Positions 1 to 8,476 of a stretch of 50,553 nt of DNA are shown in pieces (within the stretch, counting starts at the first letter, position 1; each line of letters starts with the position of its first letter). A model generated the notes under the pieces. The model did no database searches. It saw only the letters and a program-made list of their open reading frames with translations, and was not told where the DNA came from. A program made the position numbers and the translations under genes. Where the stretch lies: assembly GCA_009838515.1 (NCBI GenBank), contig VXRL01000090.1, positions 1-50,553 of the forward strand. The letters are read 5' to 3'. Source of the DNA: Terriglobia bacterium. GTDB lineage: Bacteria; Acidobacteriota; Terriglobia; Bryobacterales; UBA6623.

Positions 1-343
1 GGAATCAATGGACTGCAAACATTTCAACCTCGTTCACAGTAAACTCCCGCTAGGCACCTGTAGGCTTGGTCGGCTTATCCCGACATGGTTTCGTGCCGGC
101 GATGACTGAGCAGCTTGCCGACCAACTGCAGGTTCTGGCCAGAATGACGGCTTGTGGCGGTATGGTGGAGGTCATTTAGGCCAAGTCTGCTGAGCCACGC
201 ATGATCACATGCGGACCACCTGCACATAGACCTACAGGACCGCCAATGGTGGTGCCGGAGGCCGAATGCGCATAGATCCTGTCCTCACCCCAAGACCAAG
301 GGAAACACTACGCTACGCGGAACGGTTCGACCCTCCATTCGTC
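1..343. other. Left-edge stretch with no supported gene
   Basis: I see no supportable gene here. All three minus-strand frames meet a stop within the first 36 bases, so no leftward gene runs off this edge. In the plus frames the open stretches end at 42, 53 and 109 and none gives a recognisable protein tail. A 25-codon plus-strand frame from 102 to 179 has no visible family signature. The composition looks less GC-rich than the rest of the window, as does the neighbouring toxin-antitoxin region. Confidence 0.5.
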
Positions 344-739
344 TTAGCGTCGTACTTCGACGTAGCCCGCCGCCGCGAAATCTCCATCGAACGTGAGCGC
401 TTCATTAAGTCGTCGTCTCCGCATGACCTCGAAGCTCACTGCATCGACGAACGAATACTCCCGTTCGTCGTGCCTACGCAACCAGCGACGAGCCTCTTCT
501 TCAACGTCCGGGTCTACATGGACCACAGCCACACGCGGGGACCGATCCAATGCATCGAGAAAGCTCACAGCTACTTCGTGCCCTGCCCGTCGGCGCAAGA
601 ATGTCCAAGTTTCTCCGACGATGTGATTACTGCACAGCAGCAAGCTCTGGTCTTCGTGCCAAATCTTCGTTGCTTCGACGTGGTGCCGATCACGAGGTAC
701 TAGCAGCGCGACCCAGAAGCCAGTGTCGACGAATCTCAT
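344..739 (-). CDS. vapC: PIN-domain ribonuclease toxin (VapC-like)
   Basis: This 131-residue protein is a single PIN domain, the Mg-dependent ribonuclease fold of VapC toxins. The expected acidic residues are visible: Asp5 in the opening strand, Glu43, Asp99 in the segment YSFVDAVSF, and Asp118/Asp120 in LTFDGDF near the C-terminus. Length is typical for the family. Its ATG overlaps the stop of the upstream antitoxin gene by four bases, the normal arrangement for a co-translated toxin-antitoxin pair. PIN proteins of this type cleave tRNA or other structured RNA and are silenced by their partner. The exact RNA target cannot be read from sequence. Confidence 0.88.
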   Translation of the reverse strand: MRFVDTGFWVALLVPRDRHHVEATKIWHEDQSLLLCSNHIVGETWTFLRRRAGHEVAVSFLDALDRSPRVAVVHVDPDVEEEARRWLRRHDEREYSFVDAVSFEVMRRRRLNEALTFDGDFAAAGYVEVRR

Positions 740-951
740 GTTCCGTAGACCACATCGTCGACATCTTCAGGATCGATATCGACGGTACCGATCAAAGCTG
801 TTAGCGGATCATTGTCGGCCTGCACCTTCTCGCCATAGCGAGCTGAGACACACTCCCGGATCAGCGAAGCCTTGGAGCGCTTGCGCTTAGCCGCTTCGAC
901 TTGAAGTGTATCGTCCAGACTCTCTGGGATATAAATCTGTATACGCCGCAT
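736..951 (-). CDS. vapB: Ribbon-helix-helix antitoxin (VapB/CopG-like)
   Basis: This is a small antitoxin of 71 residues if it starts at the ATG at 949-951. The N-terminus (MRRIQIYIPESL) looks like the DNA-binding strand of a ribbon-helix-helix protein, followed by two helices and an acidic tail (DPEDVDDV) of the kind that wraps the PIN toxin. An in-frame ATG five codons upstream (966) is possible. I prefer 951 because a TATACT hexamer lies between the two ATGs and would place a transcript start at the second one. The family binds its own promoter and neutralises VapC. Confidence 0.78.
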   Translation of the reverse strand: MRRIQIYIPESLDDTLQVEAAKRKRSKASLIRECVSARYGEKVQADNDPLTALIGTVDIDPEDVDDVVYGT

Positions 952-957
952 TCTTAG

Positions 958-963
958 AGTATA
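958..963 (-). promoter_or_regulatory. -10 hexamer TATACT of vapBC, leaderless geometry
   Basis: TATACT on the minus strand ends six bases before the ATG at 951. There is no Shine-Dalgarno between them. A transcript starting 7 nt after the hexamer would begin at the start codon itself. No convincing -35 is visible. Confidence 0.4.
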
Positions 964-1163
964 CATCTATTGAACATGCCATTGCACCAGCAGATAGCTG
1001 TCTGCGCTTCGGCGTAAACTCGAAAAGCCCCAACTGGCGGTCGATCTCGACTTCGGAGCCGCGACCAATATCTTGGCGGCCGAGACCCTCACCACCAGAG
1101 TGTCAACGTGGGCCGTTGGGCCGTCCACCCAGCACGGCTAGATCCGACGAATCCGACGGACTG

Positions 1164-2330
1164 TTAAGAGCCGTCTGCCAATTGATTCTCGAAAATATGG
1201 GCTTGGTCCCTGCAACCGACGGCTAGGTCAAGATCCCCGTCTTGATCGATGTCTCCGAAGACAGCTTCGTGGGCCGGCCCGCTGGTTTTCACACTCCAAT
1301 CGGGCTCGCTAGCCAGCCCTTCTCCGCTGTTGAGATAGAGAGCCACGCTCCCTCCGTGGGCGTAGTCGGATGCGATCACGTCAAGATCGCCGTCTCCGTC
1401 CACATCTGCGAATTCGAAGGCGTGAAACGCCGTGTCGGGGCTGCTTTGCCAGCGGACTTCGGCCGTGGCGCTGCCCTCTTGCAGGACCAACTGCACGCTC
1501 GTCCCAAGTTCGTCCCCCCACGGCCCCTTGGCACAGAACAGCTCCACTGCACCATCGCCATCGAGATCGCGCCAGTACAGCCGCTGTGTCCACGGACTCT
1601 CCAGATCTTCAAAGATCGTGGTTCCCCCGTCGAACTCGCCGTTCGAGTTCTCGAACAGCACGATCTTCCCGCCTCGGTAGGCCGCGGTGATGTCTAGGTC
1701 GCCGTCACCGTCGGAGTCGGCGAATATGGCCGACTCGGAGTACTCTTCATGGCCCAGCTTTCTGGACACCTGCCGGTCAGGCGTACCAGACTCGTTCACG
1801 AACAGGGCGACGCCGTCGATCGGCTCGCCCGCAGCCATCACCATGTCCAGATCGCCGTCCTGATCGAAGTCGCCGAAGTCGATCTGGTTCGCGTTAGCGA
1901 TCAATCCCGTCTCCCAGTCGGGGGCTTGATTGAATTCGCCGGAGTGGTTGAAATACAGCGAGCAATAGCTCTCGTGCGTCCCGGCTAGGTCCATCCAGCC
2001 ATCTTTGTTGAAGTCGAGTACGTCGATATGGTCGCAATCTGTCGTCTCATCCGATTGCCAAAACGGCTCCGCGGCAATCGTCCCGGCCTCGTTACGGTAA
2101 GCCACCCAGCGGCGGGGCTCGGGAGCGCTGGTGACGAAATCAAGGTCGCCATCGCGATCCACGTCAAGCAGACGTGCAATCCCATCCCCGCCCGAGGTCT
2201 GGGTACCGCTACTCCAGATGGGCTCGTCGGAGAAGATTGGCTCCGCCGAAGGCTCCGTTTCGCTGCTGGAACAGCCCAGCAGAAGCAGCGCAGTCCCCGC
2301 TACAAGCAGGAGCAGTTTGGCACGTCTCAT
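1164..2330 (-). CDS. FG-GAP/VCBS-repeat lipoprotein
   Basis: This is a predicted lipoprotein of 388 residues. The ATG at 2330 is chosen because it directly starts a signal peptide (MRRAKLLLL...) ending in a lipobox LLGC with Cys20; the open frame continues upstream without a signal. The mature part carries seven calcium-binding FG-GAP motifs of the D-x-D-x-D-G-x-x-[DE] type (DVDRDGDLD, DFNKDGWMD, DFDQDGDLD, DSDGDGDLD, DLDGDGAVE, DVDGDGDLD, DIDQDGDLD). These predict a seven-bladed, integrin-alpha-like propeller anchored in a membrane and facing the periplasm or outside. Such proteins are usually adhesion or binding modules. No enzyme domain is visible, and the ligand is unknown. Confidence 0.82.
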   Translation of the reverse strand: MRRAKLLLLVAGTALLLLGCSSSETEPSAEPIFSDEPIWSSGTQTSGGDGIARLLDVDRDGDLDFVTSAPEPRRWVAYRNEAGTIAAEPFWQSDETTDCDHIDVLDFNKDGWMDLAGTHESYCSLYFNHSGEFNQAPDWETGLIANANQIDFGDFDQDGDLDMVMAAGEPIDGVALFVNESGTPDRQVSRKLGHEEYSESAIFADSDGDGDLDITAAYRGGKIVLFENSNGEFDGGTTIFEDLESPWTQRLYWRDLDGDGAVELFCAKGPWGDELGTSVQLVLQEGSATAEVRWQSSPDTAFHAFEFADVDGDGDLDVIASDYAHGGSVALYLNSGEGLASEPDWSVKTSGPAHEAVFGDIDQDGDLDLAVGCRDQAHIFENQLADGS

Positions 2331-2522
2331 GTTGTATCCATCCCTTGCGATGGCACCCCTTCGGCATTCCGACCGAGCCTGGGCACCGCGATCACGATGA
2401 CGATTGTACGCTCGGCCAGATCTCACTCGCTGGACTCCGGGACGGGCGGTCACGCCGAGCGCGAGACTGGCACCGAATCAGTGATCAAGCGGAACCCGAC
2501 CCCACAGGCAAGCTGCAGGGCG

Positions 2523-2609
2523 TGGTGCGGAGAGGGGGACTCGAACCCCCAAGGGATTGCTCCCACTAGCACCTCAAGCTAGCGCGTCTGCCAGTTCCGC
2601 CACCTCCGC
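2523..2609 (-). tRNA. tRNA-Leu (anticodon GAG)
   Basis: The minus strand folds into a class II tRNA of 87 nt including an encoded CCA (complement of 2523-2525). The acceptor arm is GCGGAGG with TCTCCGC. The anticodon stem is CTAGC/GCTAG with loop TTGAGGT, giving anticodon GAG (complement of 2573-2575), which reads CUU and CUC leucine codons. It has the long variable arm expected of leucine tRNAs and a T arm with GGTTCGAGTCC. It lies just downstream of secG on the same strand, a common secG-tRNA-Leu linkage. Confidence 0.95.
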
Positions 2610-2666
2610 ATCTCGACAACCGCCCTGCGCTTGCTGTTCCCAGTTCGCCGCGGGGGCGGTCGGCAC

Positions 2667-3044
2667 CTACTGCTCGCCGCCGCCTGCTTCCGATTCGGCC
2701 GGTGCAGGCTCCGAAGTGGCCGGGACGAGCGGCTCGGTCTCGGCCGGAGCGGATTCTTCCTCCGACGTTTCGCTACCGACTCCGCTGCGGTCGATCACCG
2801 ACTGGCCGGTGATGTTGCGCCCCTGCCAGATTCCGAGCGTGATCGACGTCAGCATGAACAGCACGGCCGCAGTGGTCGTCGCCTTGGACAAGACCGTGGC
2901 GGCACCCCTAGGACCGAAGGCTGTCTGTGACCCCATGCCGCCGAACGCGCCGGCTAGATCGGCCGCCTTGCCGCTCTGCAGGAGCACCACGATGATGAGA
3001 AAGAAACTCACCAAGATGTGCAGCGTTGTCAGCAGGATAACCAT
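2667..3044 (-). CDS. secG: Preprotein translocase subunit SecG
   Basis: This 125-residue protein is SecG of the SecYEG inner-membrane channel. The first hydrophobic segment (residues 2-23) is followed by the conserved LLQSGKAADLAGAFGG loop with the GMGSQTAFGPRGAATVLSK signature, then a second membrane segment (about 58-76). The C-terminal 45 residues are an acidic, Ala/Glu/Pro-rich tail, longer than in E. coli. A strong Shine-Dalgarno (GGAGGGG) precedes the ATG at 3044. It lies 30 nt downstream of tpiA on the same strand, the usual tpiA-secG-tRNA-Leu order. Confidence 0.95.
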   Translation of the reverse strand: MVILLTTLHILVSFFLIIVVLLQSGKAADLAGAFGGMGSQTAFGPRGAATVLSKATTTAAVLFMLTSITLGIWQGRNITGQSVIDRSGVGSETSEEESAPAETEPLVPATSEPAPAESEAGGGEQ

Positions 3045-3074
3045 GTCCCCTCCATTATGCCCCGAGGCTCCTGG

Positions 3075-3824
3075 CTACGCTCGAACAAGCGCCGCGAAGG
3101 ACTGCGCGTCCAAGCTGGCGCCGCCGACGAGGCCGCCGTCAATGTTGGGACAGCCCAACAGGCCGGCGAAGTTGGACGGCTTGACGCTTCCGCCGTACAG
3201 GATGCGCACGTTCCCGGCAATGGTCTCCCCGAAGCGCTCGGCAGCCAGAGCCCGGATCTCCCGGTGCGCCGCCTCGGCGATCTCTGGGGTGGCAGTGCGC
3301 CCGGTGCCGATCGCCCAGACCGGCTCGTAGGCCAGGATCAGCTTGGCGAACTGCTCGGGCTGCAACGCGCCGACCCCAGCCGTGAACTGCTCCGTCAGGA
3401 CTGCTTCGGTGTTCCCTGCCTCACGCTGTTCCAGCGTCTCGCCAACGCACACGATCGGCGTCAGACCGGCTTCCAAGGCGGCCAGCGTCTTGAGATGCAC
3501 CGTGCCATCGTTCTCGCCGAAGTACTGCCTCCGCTCGCTGTGGCCAATGATCACGTGAGTGCAGCCGATCTCGACCAGCATGCCCGCCGAGACCTCGCCC
3601 GTGTATGCGCCGCTGGCCTCCCAGTGCAGGTTCTGCGCGCTGACGCGGATGTTGCTGCCCCGGGCGACTGCCACTGTCGCGGCCAGCGCCGGAAAGGTCG
3701 GGGCAATGATGACCTCGCGGCCAACGGTGTTGGCGATGAGCGGGCTGACCTCGTCCACGAACGCCGCCGCTTCGGCGGCCGTCTTATTCATCTTCCAGTT
3801 ACCGGCAACAACGGGCGTACGCAC
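3075..3824 (-). CDS. tpiA: Triosephosphate isomerase
   Basis: This cytosolic glycolytic enzyme interconverts dihydroxyacetone phosphate and glyceraldehyde 3-phosphate. I start it at the GTG at 3822-3824: a perfect GGAGG lies 6 nt upstream, and the protein then begins RTPVVAGNWKMNK as in other TIMs. It has 249 residues, the family norm. Active-site residues are present: Asn9 and Lys11 in GNWKMN, His95 in IIGHSERR, Glu167 in AYEPVWAIGTG, and the phosphate-binding LYGGSVKPSN near the end. The upstream in-frame extension to 3929 has no TIM homology by eye and overlaps the divergent sulfatase promoter region. Confidence 0.97.
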   Translation of the reverse strand: MRTPVVAGNWKMNKTAAEAAAFVDEVSPLIANTVGREVIIAPTFPALAATVAVARGSNIRVSAQNLHWEASGAYTGEVSAGMLVEIGCTHVIIGHSERRQYFGENDGTVHLKTLAALEAGLTPIVCVGETLEQREAGNTEAVLTEQFTAGVGALQPEQFAKLILAYEPVWAIGTGRTATPEIAEAAHREIRALAAERFGETIAGNVRILYGGSVKPSNFAGLLGCPNIDGGLVGGASLDAQSFAALVRA

Positions 3825-3957
3825 AGAACTCCTCCGTGGATTCCGACTCGGGGGACGCGTCGGCGGAGCACCCTGGATCCGACGCAAGTCCCAGCATAGT
3901 ACAACTGCTGAAGACACCCGACGGCTCAATCCGCGTCAAGCCAATACCGGCCTGCTC

Positions 3958-3963
3958 TACAAT
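3958..3963 (+). promoter_or_regulatory. -10 hexamer TACAAT before sulfatase gene, leaderless geometry
   Basis: TACAAT ends seven bases before the ATG at 3971 and no Shine-Dalgarno is present between them. The predicted transcript would begin at or next to the start codon. The -35 region is not convincing. Confidence 0.4.
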
Positions 3964-3970
3964 TCCTTTC

Positions 3971-5479
3971 ATGCTGTTCAACCCGCGCCTCTGGCTCGCA
4001 CTCGTGCCATTGCTCCTGGCGTGCTCACCCGCCGCCGAGCCAGACGACAGCCATCCCAACGTGATCGTGTTCGTGAGCGACACACACCGCTGGGGCGCGA
4101 TGTCGTTCACGCAGACTCCTGCGGTTCAGACGCCGAACCTCGGCGCCCTGAAGAGGCAGGGCGTATCGCTCGACCGCCACTACGTCAACCTGCCGATCTG
4201 CACGCCGTTCCGGGCAATCCTGATGACCGGGCGCTGGCCCTACCAGCAAGGGTTGATGGCCAACCACATGTCTCTGGCCGAACGCGTTGACATGCCGGAA
4301 GGCGAATCGACCAAGGGAACTGTCGCGTGGGCGTTTCGCGATGCGGGTTACGCCACCGGGCACTTCGGCAAGTGGCACCTCGGCGGCCGGGACGCGCGGC
4401 CGTTCGGATTCGACAAGTCGATCGTCTGGCTGGGCACCAACAACCACCGCAAGTGCAGCTATGCAGTCGATGGCGGCGAAGCAGTGCAATGGGAGGGCCT
4501 GTCGAATTCCACTGACACATCGGCTCAGGCGCTGGAATGGATCGAGCAGGTTTCCGGCGAGGGCAGGCCGTTCTTCGCAATCATCTCGGTGAATCCGCCG
4601 CACGGTCCGTTCCACGATGCCCCTGACGACATGAAGGCCCTGTACCCGGACGAGCAGGCACTTCCGTTCCACCCGCTGGACATCACGCGGGACTTCGAAC
4701 AGCACCGTGACTATCACGCCCTGATCAGCGGCATGGACCGTGATGTGGGCACCGTGATGGAACGCCTAGACGAACTCGGCCTAGCGGACTCGACGGTCCT
4801 TGTCTATACGTCCGACCACGGCGGCATGACGGGCATCGATGGCGTGGCCTACGGGCAGAAGCGACACCCCAACGACGAATCGGCGAGAATCCCCTTTATC
4901 GCGCGCTGGCCTGGCCGCATTCCCGCTGATGTGACGCTGGGCGCGCCGACCTCGACGATTGACGTCTTCCCGACGCTGGTGTCGCTGGCGGGCCTGAGCG
5001 ATGACGACTTGGGGCCCTCCGCCGCATACGTCAACTCGCTGCCGGGCACCGACCTGTCGGGACTGTTGCGCGACGAGCCGTCGGCACCCCGGCCCGACTC
5101 GGTATTCCTGGCACACCCCTCGAACATGAACAACCGCGGCAGCCGCCATGAGATTGTCTGGCGCGCGGTGGTCACCGATGACTTCACATACGCGGTCACA
5201 ACGGAGGGCGAGCACCGCCTGTGGGCGAACTCCGACGGCTACCAGGCCGACAACCTCCTCGACGATCCCGCTCACCTCGATACGCGAGAGCAGCTGTGGT
5301 CGCGGCTGGACCGCTGGATGGACGAGGCAGAGCGCCCGTTCTATGACAACTGGTTCGCACGTGCCGCCGAGAAAGAAGTGGCCGCGTGGAACGCAGAGCA
5401 CGGACTGAAGGAGCACGGCGTTGATCGCGCTGCGGGGCGTGCCGCCGTGTTCGACATGACGGCATCAAGGCCCGAATAG
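3971..5479 (+). CDS. Sulfatase lipoprotein (Cys-type, alkaline-phosphatase superfamily)
   Basis: This 502-residue exported sulfatase starts at 3971, where a signal peptide ends in the lipobox LLAC (Cys18). It therefore should be membrane-anchored outside the cytoplasm. The metal-binding opening is NVIVFVSDTHRW. The catalytic motif C-T-P-F-R has Cys77, which must be converted to formylglycine, and is followed by LMTGRWPYQQG. Later landmarks are GHFGKWHLGG and VYTSDHGGMTG. It hydrolyses sulfate esters, probably on sugars; the substrate cannot be fixed. It is divergent from tpiA and convergent with the next sulfatase gene. Confidence 0.88.
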   Translation: MLFNPRLWLALVPLLLACSPAAEPDDSHPNVIVFVSDTHRWGAMSFTQTPAVQTPNLGALKRQGVSLDRHYVNLPICTPFRAILMTGRWPYQQGLMANHMSLAERVDMPEGESTKGTVAWAFRDAGYATGHFGKWHLGGRDARPFGFDKSIVWLGTNNHRKCSYAVDGGEAVQWEGLSNSTDTSAQALEWIEQVSGEGRPFFAIISVNPPHGPFHDAPDDMKALYPDEQALPFHPLDITRDFEQHRDYHALISGMDRDVGTVMERLDELGLADSTVLVYTSDHGGMTGIDGVAYGQKRHPNDESARIPFIARWPGRIPADVTLGAPTSTIDVFPTLVSLAGLSDDDLGPSAAYVNSLPGTDLSGLLRDEPSAPRPDSVFLAHPSNMNNRGSRHEIVWRAVVTDDFTYAVTTEGEHRLWANSDGYQADNLLDDPAHLDTREQLWSRLDRWMDEAERPFYDNWFARAAEKEVAAWNAEHGLKEHGVDRAAGRAAVFDMTASRPE

Positions 5480-5515
5480 GGCACTCGCTGCCGATTCAGC
5501 CTCTCCGGGTCCGGC

Positions 5516-7030
5516 TCACGGAAGCGGGGCGGGCATTCCCTCGAGCTTCCAATTGGGATTGTCCAGCAGCCTCCAACTGCCCGCAAAGGGGTACGAGTCC
5601 CATGGTGCCTCGCCCCGCTGGCGCGGATCGCCGTGTTCCTGCAGGTAGGCGTTGAGCTGCCACTGCAGTTCCTGCTTGATCCGGGCCCAGGCGGGATCGG
5701 CCGCGATGTTGCGCAACTGGTGCGGGTCGCTCTGGATGTCGTACAGTTCCTCCGCAGGACGGCGCCCGTAGGCCATCAGGTAGTAGGGCCTGATCTCCGG
5801 ATCCAATGCGTTGGCCATCAGGAACGCCTTCGTTACGCCGCGATCCACATCGCCGAAGAAGCCTTGTGGCGGAGCATTGTAGTCAGGGTCACCAGCTGGC
5901 CAGCGGTCCGGCTCGTAGTTGCGTATGTAGGCGTATTTGTGGGTGCGGATCGCCCGCATCGGATAGCCCACGCCGCCCCGCCTGGCGATGGTGTGGCGTT
6001 CAAAGGCGGCCACCACGAAGTCCCGCGACGCATCGACCAGTCCCGACTTCTCGGAGCGGGCGATGCGCCACAGGCTGCGCCCCGACATTACCTCCGGCAC
6101 TGGTACCGTCGCAGCGTTCAGGATCGTGGGCGCAAGATCCACCAAGCTGGCCAAGTCGTCCACCTTGCGGCCGCCGGGAATCACGCCCGGAAGACGCATG
6201 GCGAGCGGCACCTGGATTCCAGAGTCATATAGGTTGCACTTCGAGCGCGGCAGCGGATTGCCGTGGTCGCTGGTGACGATCACGAGGGTGTTGTCAAGCT
6301 CGCCCGCATCCTCAAGCGTCTCCAGAGCGCGGGCCAAGTGGCGGTCGAAATGCTCGATCTCGATCCCGTAGTCCAAGATCTCGCCGCGCACTTCTGGACG
6401 GTCGGGCAATGCGCCGGGCAGCCTTGCGTCTTCGAGTCTCTTGCCGGCCCGCTGCCACGCTCCGATGTCGTACCGCTGGTGGGGTTCGGAAGTCCCCAGC
6501 CAGAAGAAGAACGGCTTGCTCTCGTCGCGATTGGCGAAAAACTCCTCGAAGTTGGCCGCGTAATCAAGTTCGTTCAGCCCGGGACGGCGATCCGCTTCCG
6601 GCAGCTTGTGCTTGGTGATCCGTCTTCCGAAGATGTCGCGATCCCAGCCTTCCAGCCGGCCCGGCCCCCAAGTCTTGCCGGTAGCGCCCAGCTCGTAGCC
6701 GGCATCCGCCAGTAGCAGCGGGAAGACCGTGAACCTCGACCGCAGGATGCCGAGCAGGATCCCGCCTTCCTCGACCTCCCAGATGTTCCGTCCGGTCAGG
6801 ATCGCGCTGCGCGACGGGGCACAGGACGGGGCGGCTGTCGCCGCGTAGTTGAACAACACGCCCTCGCGGGCAATGCGGTCGAAGGCGGGGGTCTTGTTGG
6901 AAGTGTCGCCATATGCGCCGGCATGCATCGCCGACTGGTCGTCCGAGATTGCGAACAGGACGTTCGGACGATCCTTCTGGGCGATTGCGGAACCCGCGAG
7001 AACGATCAGCAGGAAGGGCAGTTTCGACAT
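5516..7030 (-). CDS. Exported sulfatase, heparan N-sulfatase-like
   Basis: This 504-residue sulfatase begins at the ATG at 7030, which opens a clean Sec signal (MSKLPFLLIVLAGSAIAQ). The motif S-C-A-P-S-R carries the catalytic Cys70, followed by ILTGRNIWE. The metal site segments NVLFAISDDQS and VTSDHGNPLPRSKCNLYDSGIQVP resemble the sulfamidase (SGSH) branch, which removes N-sulfate from glucosamine in heparan chains. That assignment is by motif similarity only. The final 80 residues contain the usual ELYDIQSDPHQLRN block. Two in-frame upstream ATG codons (7045 and 7090) would only lengthen the region before the signal. Confidence 0.86.
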   Translation of the reverse strand: MSKLPFLLIVLAGSAIAQKDRPNVLFAISDDQSAMHAGAYGDTSNKTPAFDRIAREGVLFNYAATAAPSCAPSRSAILTGRNIWEVEEGGILLGILRSRFTVFPLLLADAGYELGATGKTWGPGRLEGWDRDIFGRRITKHKLPEADRRPGLNELDYAANFEEFFANRDESKPFFFWLGTSEPHQRYDIGAWQRAGKRLEDARLPGALPDRPEVRGEILDYGIEIEHFDRHLARALETLEDAGELDNTLVIVTSDHGNPLPRSKCNLYDSGIQVPLAMRLPGVIPGGRKVDDLASLVDLAPTILNAATVPVPEVMSGRSLWRIARSEKSGLVDASRDFVVAAFERHTIARRGGVGYPMRAIRTHKYAYIRNYEPDRWPAGDPDYNAPPQGFFGDVDRGVTKAFLMANALDPEIRPYYLMAYGRRPAEELYDIQSDPHQLRNIAADPAWARIKQELQWQLNAYLQEHGDPRQRGEAPWDSYPFAGSWRLLDNPNWKLEGMPAPLP

Positions 7031-7202
7031 GACTCTCGGCCCCATTATTGCAAGGCAGGTCCACTGACCATCGCTGCCGCACAGCCACAATACGCGACTC
7101 AGCCGGATGGCACCCGAAGCTCACGCAGCAAAGGATCTCACCCAACTGCTGATCCCGGCAAGAGAACGTGCTGATCTGCAAACGGTCGCCGCAGCAATCT
7201 CG

Positions 7203-7208
7203 TATGAT
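7203..7208 (+). promoter_or_regulatory. -10 hexamer TATGAT before hicB, leaderless geometry
   Basis: TATGAT ends eight bases before the ATG at 7217. No Shine-Dalgarno lies between them, so the transcript may start at the codon. No good -35 is visible. Confidence 0.35.
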
Positions 7209-7216
7209 GACTTTGG

Positions 7217-7507
7217 ATGGTTGATCCTGGCAGGATTCACACTCTGACAGCAGAGGTATCGGACGGGGCTGACGGTTTCGTGATTGCGAAATGCTTGGAG
7301 ATCCCAGGTTGCGCCTCTCAAGGCGCGACTCGTGAGGAAGCCCTGACGAATCTTGCGGATGCCATCGAACTTTGTCTGGATACGATGCTCGAGGATTGGC
7401 GAAGGAAGGCTTCAGAGACATCAGAGAGTACGAGAATGGAGGCCGGCTGCGACCGGGTGCCGATGGATTTTGTGCCTCCGGCAGTGCGCCCAAGATCGAT
7501 CGCGTAG
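7217..7507 (+). CDS. hicB: HicB-family antitoxin (first Hic pair)
   Basis: This 96-residue protein has the short HicB fold. An N-terminal sheet (HTLTAEVSDGADGFVIAKCLEIPGC) is followed by the family hallmark ASQGATREEALTNLADAIELCLD, a partially degraded RNase-H-like module. The C-terminal 30 residues are variable and probably contact the toxin. It sits upstream of its toxin (hicB first), with only one base between its stop (7505-7507) and the toxin ATG (7509). It should bind and block HicA. Confidence 0.82.
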   Translation: MVDPGRIHTLTAEVSDGADGFVIAKCLEIPGCASQGATREEALTNLADAIELCLDTMLEDWRRKASETSESTRMEAGCDRVPMDFVPPAVRPRSIA

Positions 7508-7508
7508 G

Positions 7509-7751
7509 ATGGCGATCAAGGATCTTCCACTCGCCCCTGGCAGGCAGCGCGTCAAGGCATTTGAGGCACTGGGGTGGACCGTACGCCGAAGTGCCAAGAA
7601 CCATTTCGTCCTGACAAGCGGTGCGCATCCAGCAGTGCACCTGTCCATCCCGGACCATCGACAAGTCGACCGACGCACTCTGAAGGCGCAGGTAAGGCTA
7701 GTCGGGATCTCCGACAGGGCCTATCGCAAAGCGTTCGACGAGGCCAACTAG
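7509..7751 (+). CDS. hicA: HicA-family mRNA interferase toxin (first Hic pair)
   Basis: This 80-residue double-stranded-RNA-binding-like toxin shows the pattern GW-x-x-R-R-x-x-x-N-H-F-V-L, with His32 at the position of the catalytic histidine in HicA. It is followed by HLSIPDHRQVDRRTLKAQVRLVGIS, equivalent to the P-H-x-x-x-x-x-x-T-L segment of the family. The start is the ATG at 7509, one base after the hicB stop, so translation is probably coupled. Family members cleave mRNA independently of the ribosome. Confidence 0.82.
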   Translation: MAIKDLPLAPGRQRVKAFEALGWTVRRSAKNHFVLTSGAHPAVHLSIPDHRQVDRRTLKAQVRLVGISDRAYRKAFDEAN

Positions 7752-8065
7752 ACCGCCGTCGAACTAGGATTTGTCTTCCTCGCACGATCACCTATCGCTC
7801 ATCTAGGCGGGTTGGACAGGTCCTTTGCTGCTGAGATATTGGAACCTCAGTGGGCAGCGACAACTACGATGGCCAGCGGTCATTCCGAATTTCGTCGGCC
7901 AGTCCCACCGACTTTGTTCGCCGGACAAGACCGCTGACCGACTCCCCTTTGAACACATCTATAAGAAGTCGCTTGGAGAGGGCATGACTGATGATATTTT
8001 TCATGCTGACGTCTTCCACCCTCGCACACGCAACCTAGCCCCGACTTCTTCTTCGCACCCTCAAT
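7752..8065. other. Intergenic stretch with no supported feature
   Basis: This 314-base convergent interval lies between hicA (plus strand) and a hicB gene (minus strand). I found no reading frame with a plausible start, no tRNA-like fold and no hairpin with a T-run. One plus-strand frame enters from 7825 but lacks coding character and runs antisense into the hicB gene. Confidence 0.5.
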
Positions 8066-8476
8066 CTACTCCGAGGTTGATTGGGATGAAGTGCCCTCTC
8101 CATCTTCGACGGTCGCCTGCGCAGCCAACCTCGTTGAACGCGGCACCGAGCCGCTGGCCGCTCGCAGGGCTCGCACGATCCAGGAATTGATACTCATTCC
8201 CTCCGCTGCCGCTGCCGCTGCCACCATGCCGTGAAGTTCCGAGCCAAGGCGCACGTTCAACTTGCCGGAGAATGGCTTCTTTGGCTCAACGCCGTCCTCC
8301 TCGCACCAAGCGAGGTACTCGTCGATCGAGCGCTCGAACTCTTGGCGAAGTTCGTTCGTGTCCCTCGCTTCGAAGGTGGCAATCGGATACGATCCACTGT
8401 TCACTACCCGACCGTGCAGGATGTCGGCCGACTCGTCGAACTCCACCGCGGCCACGTATCCCCTGTATTCCATCAC
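8066..8476 (-). CDS. hicB: HicB-family antitoxin with C-terminal DNA-binding domain (second Hic pair)
   Basis: This 136-residue antitoxin has two parts. The N-terminal HicB domain (MMEYRGYVAAVEFDESADILHGRVV) includes the hallmark TFEARDTNELRQEFERSIDEYLAWCEEDG. A C-terminal ribbon-helix-helix segment (GKLNVRLGSELHGMVAAAAAAEGMSINSWIVRAL) resembles the DNA-binding tail of HicB regulators. Its ATG overlaps the stop of hicA by four bases. The DNA-binding tail and the palindrome at 8735-8754 together suggest autoregulation. Confidence 0.88.
   Translation of the reverse strand: MMEYRGYVAAVEFDESADILHGRVVNSGSYPIATFEARDTNELRQEFERSIDEYLAWCEEDGVEPKKPFSGKLNVRLGSELHGMVAAAAAAEGMSINSWIVRALRAASGSVPRSTRLAAQATVEDGEGTSSQSTSE

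Noticed and set aside
266..703. Plus-strand frame of 145 codons opposite vapC
   Set aside because: The minus-strand PIN domain with its acidic residues and overlapping antitoxin is the real coding strand.
2557..3330. Plus-strand frame opposite secG and tpiA
   Set aside because: Antisense to two well-conserved genes; composition is that of a shadow.
6564..7664. Minus-strand frame of 366 codons overlapping the sulfatase and both hic genes
   Set aside because: No recognisable domain; the sulfatase frame and the hicBA frames explain the same DNA.
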